Of a DNA stretch of 64,000 nt, positions 24,903 through 34,372 are shown one piece after another. A program made the translations under genes and the position numbers. Each line of letters opens with the position of its first letter. Position 1 is the stretch's first letter. Source of the stretch: Chitinivorax sp. PXF-14 (GTDB lineage Bacteria; Pseudomonadota; Gammaproteobacteria; Burkholderiales; SCOH01); contig NZ_JBFNXJ010000001.1 of assembly GCF_040812015.1 (NCBI RefSeq), positions 62,001 through 126,000 on the forward strand, read 5' to 3'. The notes under the pieces were generated by a model. That model ran no database searches. It saw only the letters and a list, made by a program, of their open reading frames with translations, and had not been told where the DNA came from.

Positions 24903-25208
24903 ATGACCGAACCCGAACAACAACAGCCTGCGCTCGTCGAGAACATGCTCCTCTTGCGCCGCGAGGACTTCGACGAACTGCTAGATCGCGCCGCTGAACG
25001 CGGGGCCGAGCGTGTCCTGACCCACCTTGGCCTGGAAAACGGCCACGCCGCACGCGACATCCGCGAACTGCGCGACCTGCTGGAAGCCTGGCGCGATGCT
25101 CGCCGCACAGCCTGGCAAACCACCGTCAAGGTCATCACCACCGGCATCCTGGCCGCACTGCTAGTCGGTGCCGCCATCAAGTTGAAACTGATGGGAGGCC
25201 CGCAATGA
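24903..25208 (+). CDS. DUF6127-like membrane protein of the lysis module
   Basis: This is a 101-residue protein starting MTEPEQQQPALVENMLLLRR, with CTGGAG upstream. The first 70 residues are charged helices (RAAERGAERVLTHLGLENG). One membrane segment lies near the C-terminus (VITTGILAALLVGAAI). It precedes the holin and is coupled to it (ATGA). It resembles DUF6127 proteins, often found beside holins; a holin-accessory role is inferred. Confidence 0.75.
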   Translation: MTEPEQQQPALVENMLLLRREDFDELLDRAAERGAERVLTHLGLENGHAARDIRELRDLLEAWRDARRTAWQTTVKVITTGILAALLVGAAIKLKLMGGPQ

Positions 25209-25681
25209 TCGAGACTTTACTTGGCGGCCTCCTTGGTGGGGCCTTCCGCCTCGCCCCTGAAATCCTCAAATGGCTCGACCGCAAGGGAGAGCGTGGCCAC
25301 GAACTGGCGATGCAGGATAAGGCGCTGGAGTTCGAGAAGCTGCGCGGCGCGCAGCGAATGTCGGAAATCGGCGCGGGTGCCGATGCCGCGTGGAACGTCG
25401 GAGCCATCGAAACCTTGCGCGAAGCCGTTCGGACTCAGGGCGAGAAAACCGGGGTTCGCTGGGCCGACGCCTTGTCGATCAGCGTGCGCCCCGTGATCAC
25501 CTACTGGTTCATGGCCCTGTACTGCGCCGCCAAGACGGCTGCTTTCGCAGCAGCCGTGACCGCAGGAGCTGGCTGGGGTACGGCCATTCTGCACGCATGG
25601 ACGGAGGCCGATCAGGCGCTGTGGGCCGGAGTGCTGAACTTCTGGTTCCTCGGGCGCGTGTTTGACCGGGTGCGGTCGTGA
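25205..25681 (+). CDS. Holin, 3TM type
   Basis: This is a 158-residue protein. It has an N-terminal hydrophobic helix (LLGGLLGGAFRLAPEILKWL), a charged middle, then two membrane segments (ITYWFMALYCAAKTAAFAAA and ALWAGVLNFWFLGRVF). This matches the GTA-type 3TM holin family, which permeabilises the inner membrane at lysis. It overlaps the upstream gene (ATGA) and the endolysin (GTGA). Confidence 0.85.
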   Translation: MIETLLGGLLGGAFRLAPEILKWLDRKGERGHELAMQDKALEFEKLRGAQRMSEIGAGADAAWNVGAIETLREAVRTQGEKTGVRWADALSISVRPVITYWFMALYCAAKTAAFAAAVTAGAGWGTAILHAWTEADQALWAGVLNFWFLGRVFDRVRS

Positions 25682-26151
25682 TTGAGGTACCAAAAGCGGC
25701 CATCGAGCTGGCCAAGCGCTTTGAGGGATACGAGCGCAAGGTGAAACGCGGAATCAAGATCACCGCCGTCCCCTACATCTGCCCCGCAGGCTTCTGGACG
25801 ATTGGCTATGGCCACCTCTGCGACCCCAATCACCCGCAGATCACCGAGGCCGAAGCCGAGGTCTATCTGGCGCGCGATCTCCAATCGGCACTTGCCGCCA
25901 CGCTGCGTTACTGCCCCATGCTGGCCACGGAGCCCGAGGGGCGGCTCGCCGCCATCGTGGATTTCACATTCAACCTTGGCACAGGGCGGTTGCAGACGTC
26001 GACGTTGCGGCGGCGAGTGAACCAACGAGACTGGGATGCGGCCGAAAAGGAACTGGGCCGATGGATCTACGGGGGCGGAAGAGTCTTGCCAGGGCTGATT
26101 GCACGTAGGCAAGCCGAATGCTTGTTGTTGCGTGGGAGAGCTGATCTATGA
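25678..26151 (+). CDS. Endolysin, glycoside hydrolase 24 lysozyme
   Basis: This is a 157-residue protein with a GTG start overlapping the holin stop. The lysozyme signature is present: probable Glu16 (KRFEGYE), Cys35 in the Asp/Cys position and Thr41 in FWTIGYGH. The Cys-to-Thr spacing of six matches T4-type lysozymes, while the Glu-to-Cys loop is about ten residues longer. No signal peptide or SAR segment is seen, so it should depend on the holin. No spanin genes were recognised. Confidence 0.92.
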   Translation: MIEVPKAAIELAKRFEGYERKVKRGIKITAVPYICPAGFWTIGYGHLCDPNHPQITEAEAEVYLARDLQSALAATLRYCPMLATEPEGRLAAIVDFTFNLGTGRLQTSTLRRRVNQRDWDAAEKELGRWIYGGGRVLPGLIARRQAECLLLRGRADL

Positions 26152-27359
26152 GTGCGAAACGTTCCCTACACGCTCATAGCCGTGTAAACTGGCCCTTATA
26201 TCCAAAATTTACGCCAAGCACAAGTACCAAGAACGTGGCCCTTGCCTATAACAAAGAAAATGCGCTGAACGCAATTTGCCCTTACTTTACGATGTTTCCG
26301 CTCGAGTATCCGAACAGGGTCCTCAAAAAGCATCTAAAGGAAAAGCCAGTTGTGCTCGACCCATTTTGTGGTCGAGGCACAACTCTATTCTCAGCGCGAA
26401 AGTTCGGGTTTTCTGCCTGGGGCATTGACTCATCGCCCGTCGCTGTCGCAATTGCGAAAGCCAAGTTGGCGAGTTGTGACATTGAGGCACCACTCGAGCT
26501 TGCGGCAAAGTTCATTTCAGATATCGCCCCGGTCGCATTGCCAGATACTCCATTTTTTCGTTCGGCATATCACCAATCGACGCTCCGTGATATTTGCACC
26601 TTGCGTGAGGGATTGCTCGGTCTCGACGATGAAACAGATGCATCGTCCATTTTGCGCGCTGCAGCGCTTGGATGTTTGCATGGCCCACTTCCAAAACACG
26701 TCGAGAACGCGGGCTACTTTTCAAATCAAATGCCGCGGACTTACGCATCAAAGCCTGATTACGCCGTGAGATTCTGGAAAGAACGGAATCTTGAAGCACC
26801 AAAGGTAGATGTGCTCCGCGTGCTTCGTCGCAAGATCGAACGCTTGGTGGGCCTTGAGCAAGCGTCACCGTGTCCGACATCTCAAGTGCTACACGGCGAT
26901 GCTCAGTCGGAAGAATTGTTCAGGTCGATTGGCACTGCGCCGTCGATTGTGATCACGTCCCCCCCTTATTACGGAATGCGGACGTATGTCCAAGATCAAT
27001 GGCTGAGAAACTGGTTTCTGGGTGGGCCTGACTCCATTGACTACTCAGCTGGACCGCAACTCGATCACGGCGGACAGAAAGTATTTGCAGCTTCGCTCGG
27101 CAAGGTTTGGAAGAATATAGCCGACAGCGCAGCGTCGGCTGAATCGCTTCATATGTACGTTCGATTCGGAATAATTCCGTCTGCACTGGTTGATGCGAAA
27201 AAACTCTTCAGAGATTCGCTGGAGGAGTCCGGAGTCGATTGGCGCTTGGTCTCCACCCGCTCGGCCAAATCAGCAGATGTCGGCAAGCGGCAAGCAGATC
27301 AGATGAAAGCCGAGTCTGCAGCCGCCGTCGAGTTTGATTTTCACGTCGAAAGAGTTTGA
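26148..27359 (+). CDS. DNA methyltransferase, TSPPY type (probable m4C)
   Basis: This is a 403-residue protein. Motif I is DPFCGRGTT (residues 71-79), and TSPPYYGM near residue 270 is the catalytic motif; SPPY is typical of cytosine-N4 methylases. The sequence is visibly richer in A+T than the phage genes before it, which suggests separate acquisition. Its ATG overlaps the endolysin stop, so it is tied to phage lysis-gene expression. No cognate endonuclease adjoins it in the same orientation. Confidence 0.88.
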   Translation: MSAKRSLHAHSRVNWPLYPKFTPSTSTKNVALAYNKENALNAICPYFTMFPLEYPNRVLKKHLKEKPVVLDPFCGRGTTLFSARKFGFSAWGIDSSPVAVAIAKAKLASCDIEAPLELAAKFISDIAPVALPDTPFFRSAYHQSTLRDICTLREGLLGLDDETDASSILRAAALGCLHGPLPKHVENAGYFSNQMPRTYASKPDYAVRFWKERNLEAPKVDVLRVLRRKIERLVGLEQASPCPTSQVLHGDAQSEELFRSIGTAPSIVITSPPYYGMRTYVQDQWLRNWFLGGPDSIDYSAGPQLDHGGQKVFAASLGKVWKNIADSAASAESLHMYVRFGIIPSALVDAKKLFRDSLEESGVDWRLVSTRSAKSADVGKRQADQMKAESAAAVEFDFHVERV

Positions 27360-27360
27360 T

Positions 27361-27388
27361 TGCGCTAGCTGCTATCGGTGGTAGCGCA
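27361..27388. terminator. Inverted repeat between convergent genes
   Basis: TGCGCTA and TAGCGCA pair across a 14-base spacer that can pair further, in the 12-base gap and the end of the minus-strand gene. There is no T-run, so termination in either direction is possible but not strong. Confidence 0.35.
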
Positions 27389-30300
27389 GTTTCGCTTGCC
27401 GCAACGTTGATCCGAGCGATATCTGGTTGCTGATTTCCTGGTTGCAGAATTCGTCGACGTAGTCTTTGATCGCATGTGCAGTCTCGAGCGCCTTCTTGTC
27501 TTGAGGAACGTGTCCTGCGAGGGTCATCGGCATGACCACCAGACACTTGGCCATTGCGCGGGAGATGGCGACGTTGGTCCGCTCAAGTTGCATGAGGAAT
27601 GCTTCCTCGCCCATGATCACGTCGGCGTCCCCGACCCCGAAAGTCACAATGATCGTGTGACGCTGTCCCCCTTGGAATTTTTCAACGGTATCAACTGCTG
27701 AGTCGATCAAATCTGGCGGGTCAGATGGAAATATCGCTCTCAGTTCACGGATCACCAACGCGCGCTGTGCGCGGTGCGGTGTAACGATCCCAATACACCG
27801 TCCCCAAAACTGATCTGGTTGTGGCACCGCATGCGTAACCGGGCCGCGTCCATCAAGCTCAGCACTCGCTGTTTGCCTGAGACACCAAGTCAAGGCAGCG
27901 ACGATCTTTGCCTCAAAGGAATTGCTTTGTGATGAGAGGTCATCGTCATGGAGCAAAGTCAGCACCTTGTTCTCGGGAGCCAGAATGTGCGGCCAAAGGG
28001 GAGACCAAGGCATGCCTCCTGGAAATCCGGACGCGGGAGTTGGTGGCGCTGCCAATAAGTGAAGCGCCGTGGCAGCGTTTGCGGCCTGTAGGGTTGCTCG
28101 ATAGCCGATGGTGCGGGCGTAGGCAACGATGTCCTCAGCCGACCGGTAGTTCTCTTCCAATGGACATGGAGTGATCTGATTGCCAAATGGTCGTTCGAGC
28201 AGGTATTTCTGGATACTGCCCACCAAGTATTCGGCACCCTTGGGTGGTTCCAGAGCCATGATGGGTGGCATTTGAAGATGGTCGCCTGCAATGATCAGTC
28301 GCGCATCTTCTTTCAGAGTGGCAAGCGGAGAAACTGCCGTGGTGACCTGAACCTGCGAGCTTTCGTCAACGATCACGACGTCGAAAACAGAGCCAACGCA
28401 GCTACCGCAACCCCAGTCTGCGAGCTTGTATGCCTGCATTGTCGAAGTGGCGACAATGGTGACCGTCTCAGTATTCGCCAAACTAGCGAGGCAGTCCTGC
28501 GTTTCCTGGTTGGCTTGGCTGAGATTGAATGATTCAACACGCAAATGAGGGTTGGCCGCAGCGAAGGGTTTAGGAGTCTGCGACGAGGAATATCCCACGA
28601 AGACCTCTGCCGAGCATGTTGGGTCAGCATCTAGCGACTCAACTACGCGACCGATGATCTCTTCAACCGCTTTGTAGGTCGGCCCGGCGACCAGCACCTT
28701 CAGCGGCTGATTCCTCTGCACAGCGTCATGGACGAGTCCATGAATACATCCAGCGAGCGTCTGGGTCTTTCCGGTGCCTGGCGGCCCCCAAATGATGGTC
28801 AGCCCCTTTTCTGCGGCGTGGGCAACGGCATCAGTCTGGCTGGTATTCAGGTTGTGCTTGGCTTTGGCGTAGGCGGCTACTGATGCAGCCTGAGGCGAGG
28901 CAACAACCGATGCCGCATGGACGGTGTCCGCTTCCCACAGAATGCGAGCAAGTGGGGTGATCGCTGCGGTACCTGGCCTTGCTGCGTTAGCGCCCATTGC
29001 AGTGGCAGCATTTCTATCGGCAACCGCAATCGATGGGTTGCCGACAGAGGCTAAGATTTTTTTGACTGTCTCATACCATTTGAATGAGCCTTGGCCCTTG
29101 GTTATGAAAATATCGTTCAGCAGGTCGACCGTTGAATTGGCCAGCAGGTACGGCGCGAATGCTGCCTCACGCCAGTTACTTAACTTCAGTACTGCTTTGC
29201 GTGTGCCTCGGTCGAATGACACCAGCGTTACAGAGAGAGCCGACCACAACGGGGTCAGAAGGGTGTCACCCTGCCCTAAATAAGGAGGGGCTGTGACGGG
29301 AATCAGATCCCTGGCACGCTGAAGTGGAAGCCCTGGGTATCCCTCTTTGCCCAAGGCTAGATAGCCTTCATTGTCGTCAAGCTTGGCTTCGGTTGACCCG
29401 GGCAAGACATCGTAGATGTACTCGTTCGGCGTTCCCGTGGGCTGGCCATTGGTAAGACGTACAGCCTCGTAACTTGCCTCCAATGCTTCGGCATCAAGCG
29501 CTAGGCGCTGATGAGATTCCAGCTTCCTGGTCTGATATTGCAGTTCTTCCCACCAGATCCACAGCTTGCTATCGAACGCGACGTCACGACTGCCCTGGGG
29601 TATAGAGAGCGTCAGCTTCGGAGCATTAGCCTTCAATTGCCCCTTGAAGTCCGTCCGCAACCGCTCGACCACGCTGTTCAACGCACGGCATTGCTTTTCC
29701 AAGGCATTGCCGAACTCCTGAATCACTGTATTTCGAGGGACGGTAACTGAGCCCCTCTTGATGATGGTGACGTTGCTCCAGATCTCGTAGATCCGCTCTC
29801 TCGGAATACCGTTGGTCAGGAATTCCCGATAGTAAGCATCTCCGAGACGAACAGCTCCCGGCCCCGAGTAGTACGTTTCCGCAGTGTCGAATAACGTAAT
29901 GACGTGGGGTGTCGGTGCAAAGACCACTCGTCGAACAATTTCGTCGATGAAGACAATGCATGGACTGACAGCACCGTCCGGCTTCTCGATCAGCTCATCA
30001 GCCGGGAACAGCCAGGCTAGCGCTTTGGTTTTCCGATTCGTCAGGCTCAGCACCTTTGGCAAATGCCGTCCCATCGCCGCACATAGCTCTTCAAACTGTC
30101 GCTGCTCCCAAAAAGCGATCTGTGCGGTCAGCGGTGTTTTTCCTGCCGCACGAACAAATGCTTCTGCCTGATCGACCATGTCCGACAAGGTTGATAGCAG
30201 CCCCTCCAGGGCAACCCATTCGTCTGCCAAATTCTTCTGGTCGACGACAAAGCACTTCGGAGCAAACTGACGTGGGGACTGCCCGCTTACATAGGCAGTC

Positions 30301-31619
30301 GCGCGACCAAGTATGGACAAGCCCGTAAGTAGTCCGGCGCTTGGATCGAAATTTACTGCGATAGAGGCATGGAGCTGCGGTGCAGGTGCCAAACTTGCGA
30401 GCACCGCAGAGTTGTCCACCGTTGTCGTCGCGGAAATGAGTGCATTCGCGCGTGCTGGAATGCGACTACGCTCCTTCTTGAGATGGCTGTGTTGCTGAAA
30501 GGCAGGGTGCGCAGAAGGAGCCGCCGCTGCCCCTGCAGTGTCCTGGATAGCATTGATCTGGAGCGTTTTCCTCGCACCACGAGTCATGCCTGCAATTTGA
30601 CTCAGATGACCGGTGAGCTTTGCCGCTGGGTAGCAGTAATGGGTTGGCTGCGCCGCAATTCGCGCCTTATCCTTCGCATTCGCCCACTTCTCATGTCCCA
30701 GCCAGTCGCATGCACTGCAGCGACCATCCACGTGCCACTCGAGGTTCACCCAACCGTTGGGCAAGGCATCGCCGACGGCAATGACCCGGAGCAAGTCTTC
30801 CCGGAAGAAATGCAGAACGGTTGGCAGATAAAAGCGGAGATTGGCATCTTCGCTGTCGGCAATCAGTGCGTCCAGATACTGATTCGGTGTTGCCGAAGCA
30901 GCACCAGACATCAGTCCATCGAGTACCGATTGCCCCTGCTTGAAACGTGTCCACAAATAGCTGTGAGTCGTGACGAAGTAACTATTCTGCAGTCCCTGAT
31001 CGGCAATCCAGTTCGCAAGAAAAAGCGCATAAAGTGCCACCTCAGCCGAGTAGCTTGGATTCGCTTCACTGGTGTGCTTCACATCAATGATGCTCAACGC
31101 GCATCGTGTTTCTGACGCCTGATTGATTGGCTTTCTAGATCCGTTTGGGCATATTTCTTCGTCATCGGCCCTTGCTTGGCGCGCAACGATGATGTCAGGT
31201 ATGAGTCCTGCGATTGGCGGAACTTGGTCAACCTGCACCGGTTGCAGCCCGATGTTTGCCATTACGCCGTTCTGAAAAGATGACGGTTCGAACTTGGCTT
31301 GCAGGATGATCGAAGGTAGTGCCGTCACCTTTCCGAGTAGTGATGCCAGCGGAGCTTTAACGGGCTTGTTCGTACCAGCCTTGTCTGGTTGGTAGATGAC
31401 CAGCGTGCCGAATGCCTGGATCAGCTGATCATTTCGCTCATCCTCAAAATCTCGACCTGCGGTTTGCAGCACACCAATTCCAGGCCGTGCTTGAAGTGGA
31501 ACAGGCATTCCATGTGCATCAAGCTCGGAATCTTCATGCAGGGACAAATAGAGTTCCCGGTCGCACTTCGTGCGAAGGAACATAGAGAGCGTGCTCTTTG
31601 AGATTCTTTTTTTGGTCAT
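27372..31619 (-). CDS. Fe-S nuclease (Cas4/Dna2-like) fused to UPF1-like SF1 helicase
   Basis: This is a 1415-residue protein. The N-terminal part is a PD-(D/E)XK nuclease of the iron-sulphur type: Cys19 in LRTKCDREL, the catalytic region SIIDVKHTSE near residue 175, and a second cysteine group (RCSACDW near 299, then HYC). The C-terminal third is an SF1B helicase: GPPGTGKTQTLAG near 945, VVIVDESSQV near 1080, ENYRSAEDIV, and VEKFQGGQRH. The gene starts 50 bases after the Res gene on the same strand, so it is probably the last gene of that operon. It probably unwinds and degrades DNA. Confidence 0.88.
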   Translation of the reverse strand: MTKKRISKSTLSMFLRTKCDRELYLSLHEDSELDAHGMPVPLQARPGIGVLQTAGRDFEDERNDQLIQAFGTLVIYQPDKAGTNKPVKAPLASLLGKVTALPSIILQAKFEPSSFQNGVMANIGLQPVQVDQVPPIAGLIPDIIVARQARADDEEICPNGSRKPINQASETRCALSIIDVKHTSEANPSYSAEVALYALFLANWIADQGLQNSYFVTTHSYLWTRFKQGQSVLDGLMSGAASATPNQYLDALIADSEDANLRFYLPTVLHFFREDLLRVIAVGDALPNGWVNLEWHVDGRCSACDWLGHEKWANAKDKARIAAQPTHYCYPAAKLTGHLSQIAGMTRGARKTLQINAIQDTAGAAAAPSAHPAFQQHSHLKKERSRIPARANALISATTTVDNSAVLASLAPAPQLHASIAVNFDPSAGLLTGLSILGRATAYVSGQSPRQFAPKCFVVDQKNLADEWVALEGLLSTLSDMVDQAEAFVRAAGKTPLTAQIAFWEQRQFEELCAAMGRHLPKVLSLTNRKTKALAWLFPADELIEKPDGAVSPCIVFIDEIVRRVVFAPTPHVITLFDTAETYYSGPGAVRLGDAYYREFLTNGIPRERIYEIWSNVTIIKRGSVTVPRNTVIQEFGNALEKQCRALNSVVERLRTDFKGQLKANAPKLTLSIPQGSRDVAFDSKLWIWWEELQYQTRKLESHQRLALDAEALEASYEAVRLTNGQPTGTPNEYIYDVLPGSTEAKLDDNEGYLALGKEGYPGLPLQRARDLIPVTAPPYLGQGDTLLTPLWSALSVTLVSFDRGTRKAVLKLSNWREAAFAPYLLANSTVDLLNDIFITKGQGSFKWYETVKKILASVGNPSIAVADRNAATAMGANAARPGTAAITPLARILWEADTVHAASVVASPQAASVAAYAKAKHNLNTSQTDAVAHAAEKGLTIIWGPPGTGKTQTLAGCIHGLVHDAVQRNQPLKVLVAGPTYKAVEEIIGRVVESLDADPTCSAEVFVGYSSSQTPKPFAAANPHLRVESFNLSQANQETQDCLASLANTETVTIVATSTMQAYKLADWGCGSCVGSVFDVVIVDESSQVQVTTAVSPLATLKEDARLIIAGDHLQMPPIMALEPPKGAEYLVGSIQKYLLERPFGNQITPCPLEENYRSAEDIVAYARTIGYRATLQAANAATALHLLAAPPTPASGFPGGMPWSPLWPHILAPENKVLTLLHDDDLSSQSNSFEAKIVAALTWCLRQTASAELDGRGPVTHAVPQPDQFWGRCIGIVTPHRAQRALVIRELRAIFPSDPPDLIDSAVDTVEKFQGGQRHTIIVTFGVGDADVIMGEEAFLMQLERTNVAISRAMAKCLVVMPMTLAGHVPQDKKALETAHAIKDYVDEFCNQEISNQISLGSTLRQAKLRYHR

Positions 31620-31669
31620 TTGGTTTTCCCTGCACCTACGATTACGAAATCAACGGCAACTGATAGCTC

Positions 31670-34372
31670 TTACAGCAGCACCCGAAAATGCCGCTTGTCC
31701 GCATCGGACGACTTGAGAATGCGGTACTCCATCCCGCTGGCCACGGCAATTTGCTGGGCGAAGTCCTTCTTGGCCTGCACCACGGCGTCCTCGATCTGGT
31801 TGTCGGCCTTCACCTCGACGATCACGTACTTCAGGCTGCCATCCGGCTCTTCGCGCTGAAAGATGAAGTCGGGGTAGTAGCTGCGCACGGTGCGCGAGTC
31901 CGGATCGATGTACTGGATGAAGAAGTCGGACTGGCCGTGGGTCAGCATCCCGGTGAAGTAGATCTTCTTCACCCGCTGCTCGCGCAGCAGATCCCAGAAC
32001 AGCCAGTTCTCCGAGCCCGAGTCGAAGCAATAGGTGTCGAGGTGGAAGCTCTTGGCGCGCTCTTCGTCTTTAATCTGCGCGTCGTTCATGCGGACGATTT
32101 TGTCCTTCGCCGCCGACACCTCGTAGTAGCCGTTCGGGGGCAACTTGATCAGGTCGACCTCGTGCTCTTCGGTCTGCTGCGACTCGTCGAGGTCGTAGAG
32201 CTGGCGGAACAAGCGCGGGATGATCTCGTCGTACAGCAGCTCGTTGAACTCGTTGGTGATGGCCACCAGTTCAGTGGAGCCTTCCTTGGTGGCGTCGAGC
32301 AACTCTTCGATCTCGAGGGGGCTTCGGTTCAGATAGCGGGACACCTCGGCCACAAGCGATAGTTGTGAGAAGGTCCGCTTCTCCCGGCGCGAGGTCAGGT
32401 CAAAGGTGCGGCTGCCTGAAGCACGCGCCGCGTCAGCGACCGTCAAACCGTCCTGCTGCGTTTCGATCAGGCGGTACTTCTCGACCAGTTCACTCCACTT
32501 CTGAGCATCTGCCCGCTCAGGTATCAACTCTTGCCCGGTCACCAACTGCTTCTCGCGCATCTGGTACTGCTTGCGCACGCGAACCAGCTTGATCTTGACC
32601 GGCGGCTCGACCACCCGGATCTCAACGCGCTCCTTGTCCTTCCCGGTCTTCTGCAGCTCGTCGGCGCTGATGCGGAAGTTCTGCTGCAGTTCGTCGTTCA
32701 GCGTGTTGAGGTTGTCATCCGAGAGGAATACGTGCCCGGTGTGCTGGGCTTGCCCGATGGCGCGCAGGCAACGCATTGTGGCCTGCAAGACAAACACCTT
32801 GGACTTGGGCTCGCGGAACAGTCCTACACCGAACAGTGAGCGGCAGTTCCAGCCTTCTCGGCCTTTGTTGACCAATAAGATGAACTGCTTTTCCGATCCT
32901 TCGGTGTCCAGTCGATTGAACTCACGGATGTCGTCGTTGGTGGTGAGCTTGTCGTCGCCCACGTTCACCAGGATGCGCGAGGTTGGGATGCCGTGTTTGA
33001 GTAGCGCACGTTCCACAGCAGGTCGCAGTTCGCCGGTCAGCTCGTCGATGGTGGCCGCGAAGAATGCCAGCTTAGGGAGCAAGCCTTCCGGGCGCAACTC
33101 GCCAGATTCCTTCAAGAAATTCTCGATGGCGATGTCGACAAACTCGTCGGTGCGAGTGTTGGCGTAGCCGTGCAGCGTCACCTTTTTGAGGAAGCCCTTG
33201 TCGATGGCTTCCTTGAGGCCATAGGCGTAAACCACTTCCGGCAACACCTCGCGTCCCACGTAGGGCGTGCCGGTGTAGTTGTAGCAGGCTACCACCCGGG
33301 TGCCTGCCGCGTTCAGGCTGGCGGCCAGGATGTCGATGGTCGTGCGCAGGCTGGTGTCAGTTTCCTTCGCGCCCACGCCCATGTCCTTGGCCAGCGCCTT
33401 GCCGAAGGCATGGTGAGCCTCGTCTACAAAGATGCCCAACTGCTCCAGGCGGCGTAGCTTCTCGAAGCGCTGATTGGTGGTGAGCTCGCCTTCTTCCTCT
33501 GGCTGGTCGAAGTTGTAGAGATCGGCGGCATCGGCATATACGCCGTTGGCGGCGAGGGTTTCGCCGGTCGCGCCGAACAGCTTGTCGACTGACGTCTTTT
33601 CCTTATGCTGGCGCTTGAGGATGATCTTCTGCGTGTTGGAGACGATGATGTTGAAGCGCGAGCGATCCAGCGTATCCAGCGAGGTACCGGCCTCCTCTAG
33701 GTAGTGGAAGCGCAGGTGCGTGGTCAGGAAATTCACATACTCTGGCGGCACGACACGGGTCATGTCGAAGGACTCGATTTCCTTCAGTGACTGCAACACC
33801 GTTTTGTCAGGTGCGAACACCAGCGCGTTGTGACAGTAGCGTGCGTCTTTCTCGAATTTGTTGCCCAGCAGGAACTCGTAGAAGATGCAGGTCGCCATGA
33901 GGATGGTTTTGCCCGTGCCCATCGTCAGCGCAAAGATGTAGTTCGGGTAGGCGCGCGAGTTCTTGCGCATCTTCTCGAACAACAGCTTGTACGAGCTCAG
34001 TTCCAGCTCGTCGGACTCCCCGAACGAGAACATCTCCTGCCCGGCGGTGCCAAGGAAGGAGCCAAACTTTCGGCCCTCAAACTTCCCGCTGCGCTCGTAC
34101 CAAGCCCGGAAGACTTCTTCGACCTTGGCGTTGCCGAGGAACTCCTTGAGGAAGACATAGGTTTCCAGCGCCTCGAACTGCGGCTGACGGAGGAAGGCCT
34201 TGGGGTTCTTCTCCGGGTTGTTGAAGTCGAGGAACTTGCGGGTCAGCTCCTTGTAGTTCTGCCGGATCGTCCCTCGGTTGTCCTTGTAAAACTGCCAAAG
34301 GAAACGGAAGAAGGCGAAATCCAGTGATGCGCCCGCAGTGCTGGTCTTCGCGCTCGCGCGTTTAGTCGCCAT
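31670..34372 (-). CDS. Type III restriction enzyme Res subunit
   Basis: This is a 900-residue protein. It has an SF2 helicase with Walker A TMGTGKT (residues 150-156), FVDEAHHAF (DEAH box near 316) and LLVNKGREGWNCRSLFG. The C-terminal nuclease shows YYPDFIFQ and VIVEVKADN (near 850), the PD-(D/E)XK site of Res subunits. The start overlaps the Mod stop by 11 bases, so both are made together. With Mod it should cut DNA carrying unmethylated, oppositely oriented sites. Confidence 0.93.
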   Translation of the reverse strand: MATKRASAKTSTAGASLDFAFFRFLWQFYKDNRGTIRQNYKELTRKFLDFNNPEKNPKAFLRQPQFEALETYVFLKEFLGNAKVEEVFRAWYERSGKFEGRKFGSFLGTAGQEMFSFGESDELELSSYKLLFEKMRKNSRAYPNYIFALTMGTGKTILMATCIFYEFLLGNKFEKDARYCHNALVFAPDKTVLQSLKEIESFDMTRVVPPEYVNFLTTHLRFHYLEEAGTSLDTLDRSRFNIIVSNTQKIILKRQHKEKTSVDKLFGATGETLAANGVYADAADLYNFDQPEEEGELTTNQRFEKLRRLEQLGIFVDEAHHAFGKALAKDMGVGAKETDTSLRTTIDILAASLNAAGTRVVACYNYTGTPYVGREVLPEVVYAYGLKEAIDKGFLKKVTLHGYANTRTDEFVDIAIENFLKESGELRPEGLLPKLAFFAATIDELTGELRPAVERALLKHGIPTSRILVNVGDDKLTTNDDIREFNRLDTEGSEKQFILLVNKGREGWNCRSLFGVGLFREPKSKVFVLQATMRCLRAIGQAQHTGHVFLSDDNLNTLNDELQQNFRISADELQKTGKDKERVEIRVVEPPVKIKLVRVRKQYQMREKQLVTGQELIPERADAQKWSELVEKYRLIETQQDGLTVADAARASGSRTFDLTSRREKRTFSQLSLVAEVSRYLNRSPLEIEELLDATKEGSTELVAITNEFNELLYDEIIPRLFRQLYDLDESQQTEEHEVDLIKLPPNGYYEVSAAKDKIVRMNDAQIKDEERAKSFHLDTYCFDSGSENWLFWDLLREQRVKKIYFTGMLTHGQSDFFIQYIDPDSRTVRSYYPDFIFQREEPDGSLKYVIVEVKADNQIEDAVVQAKKDFAQQIAVASGMEYRILKSSDADKRHFRVLL

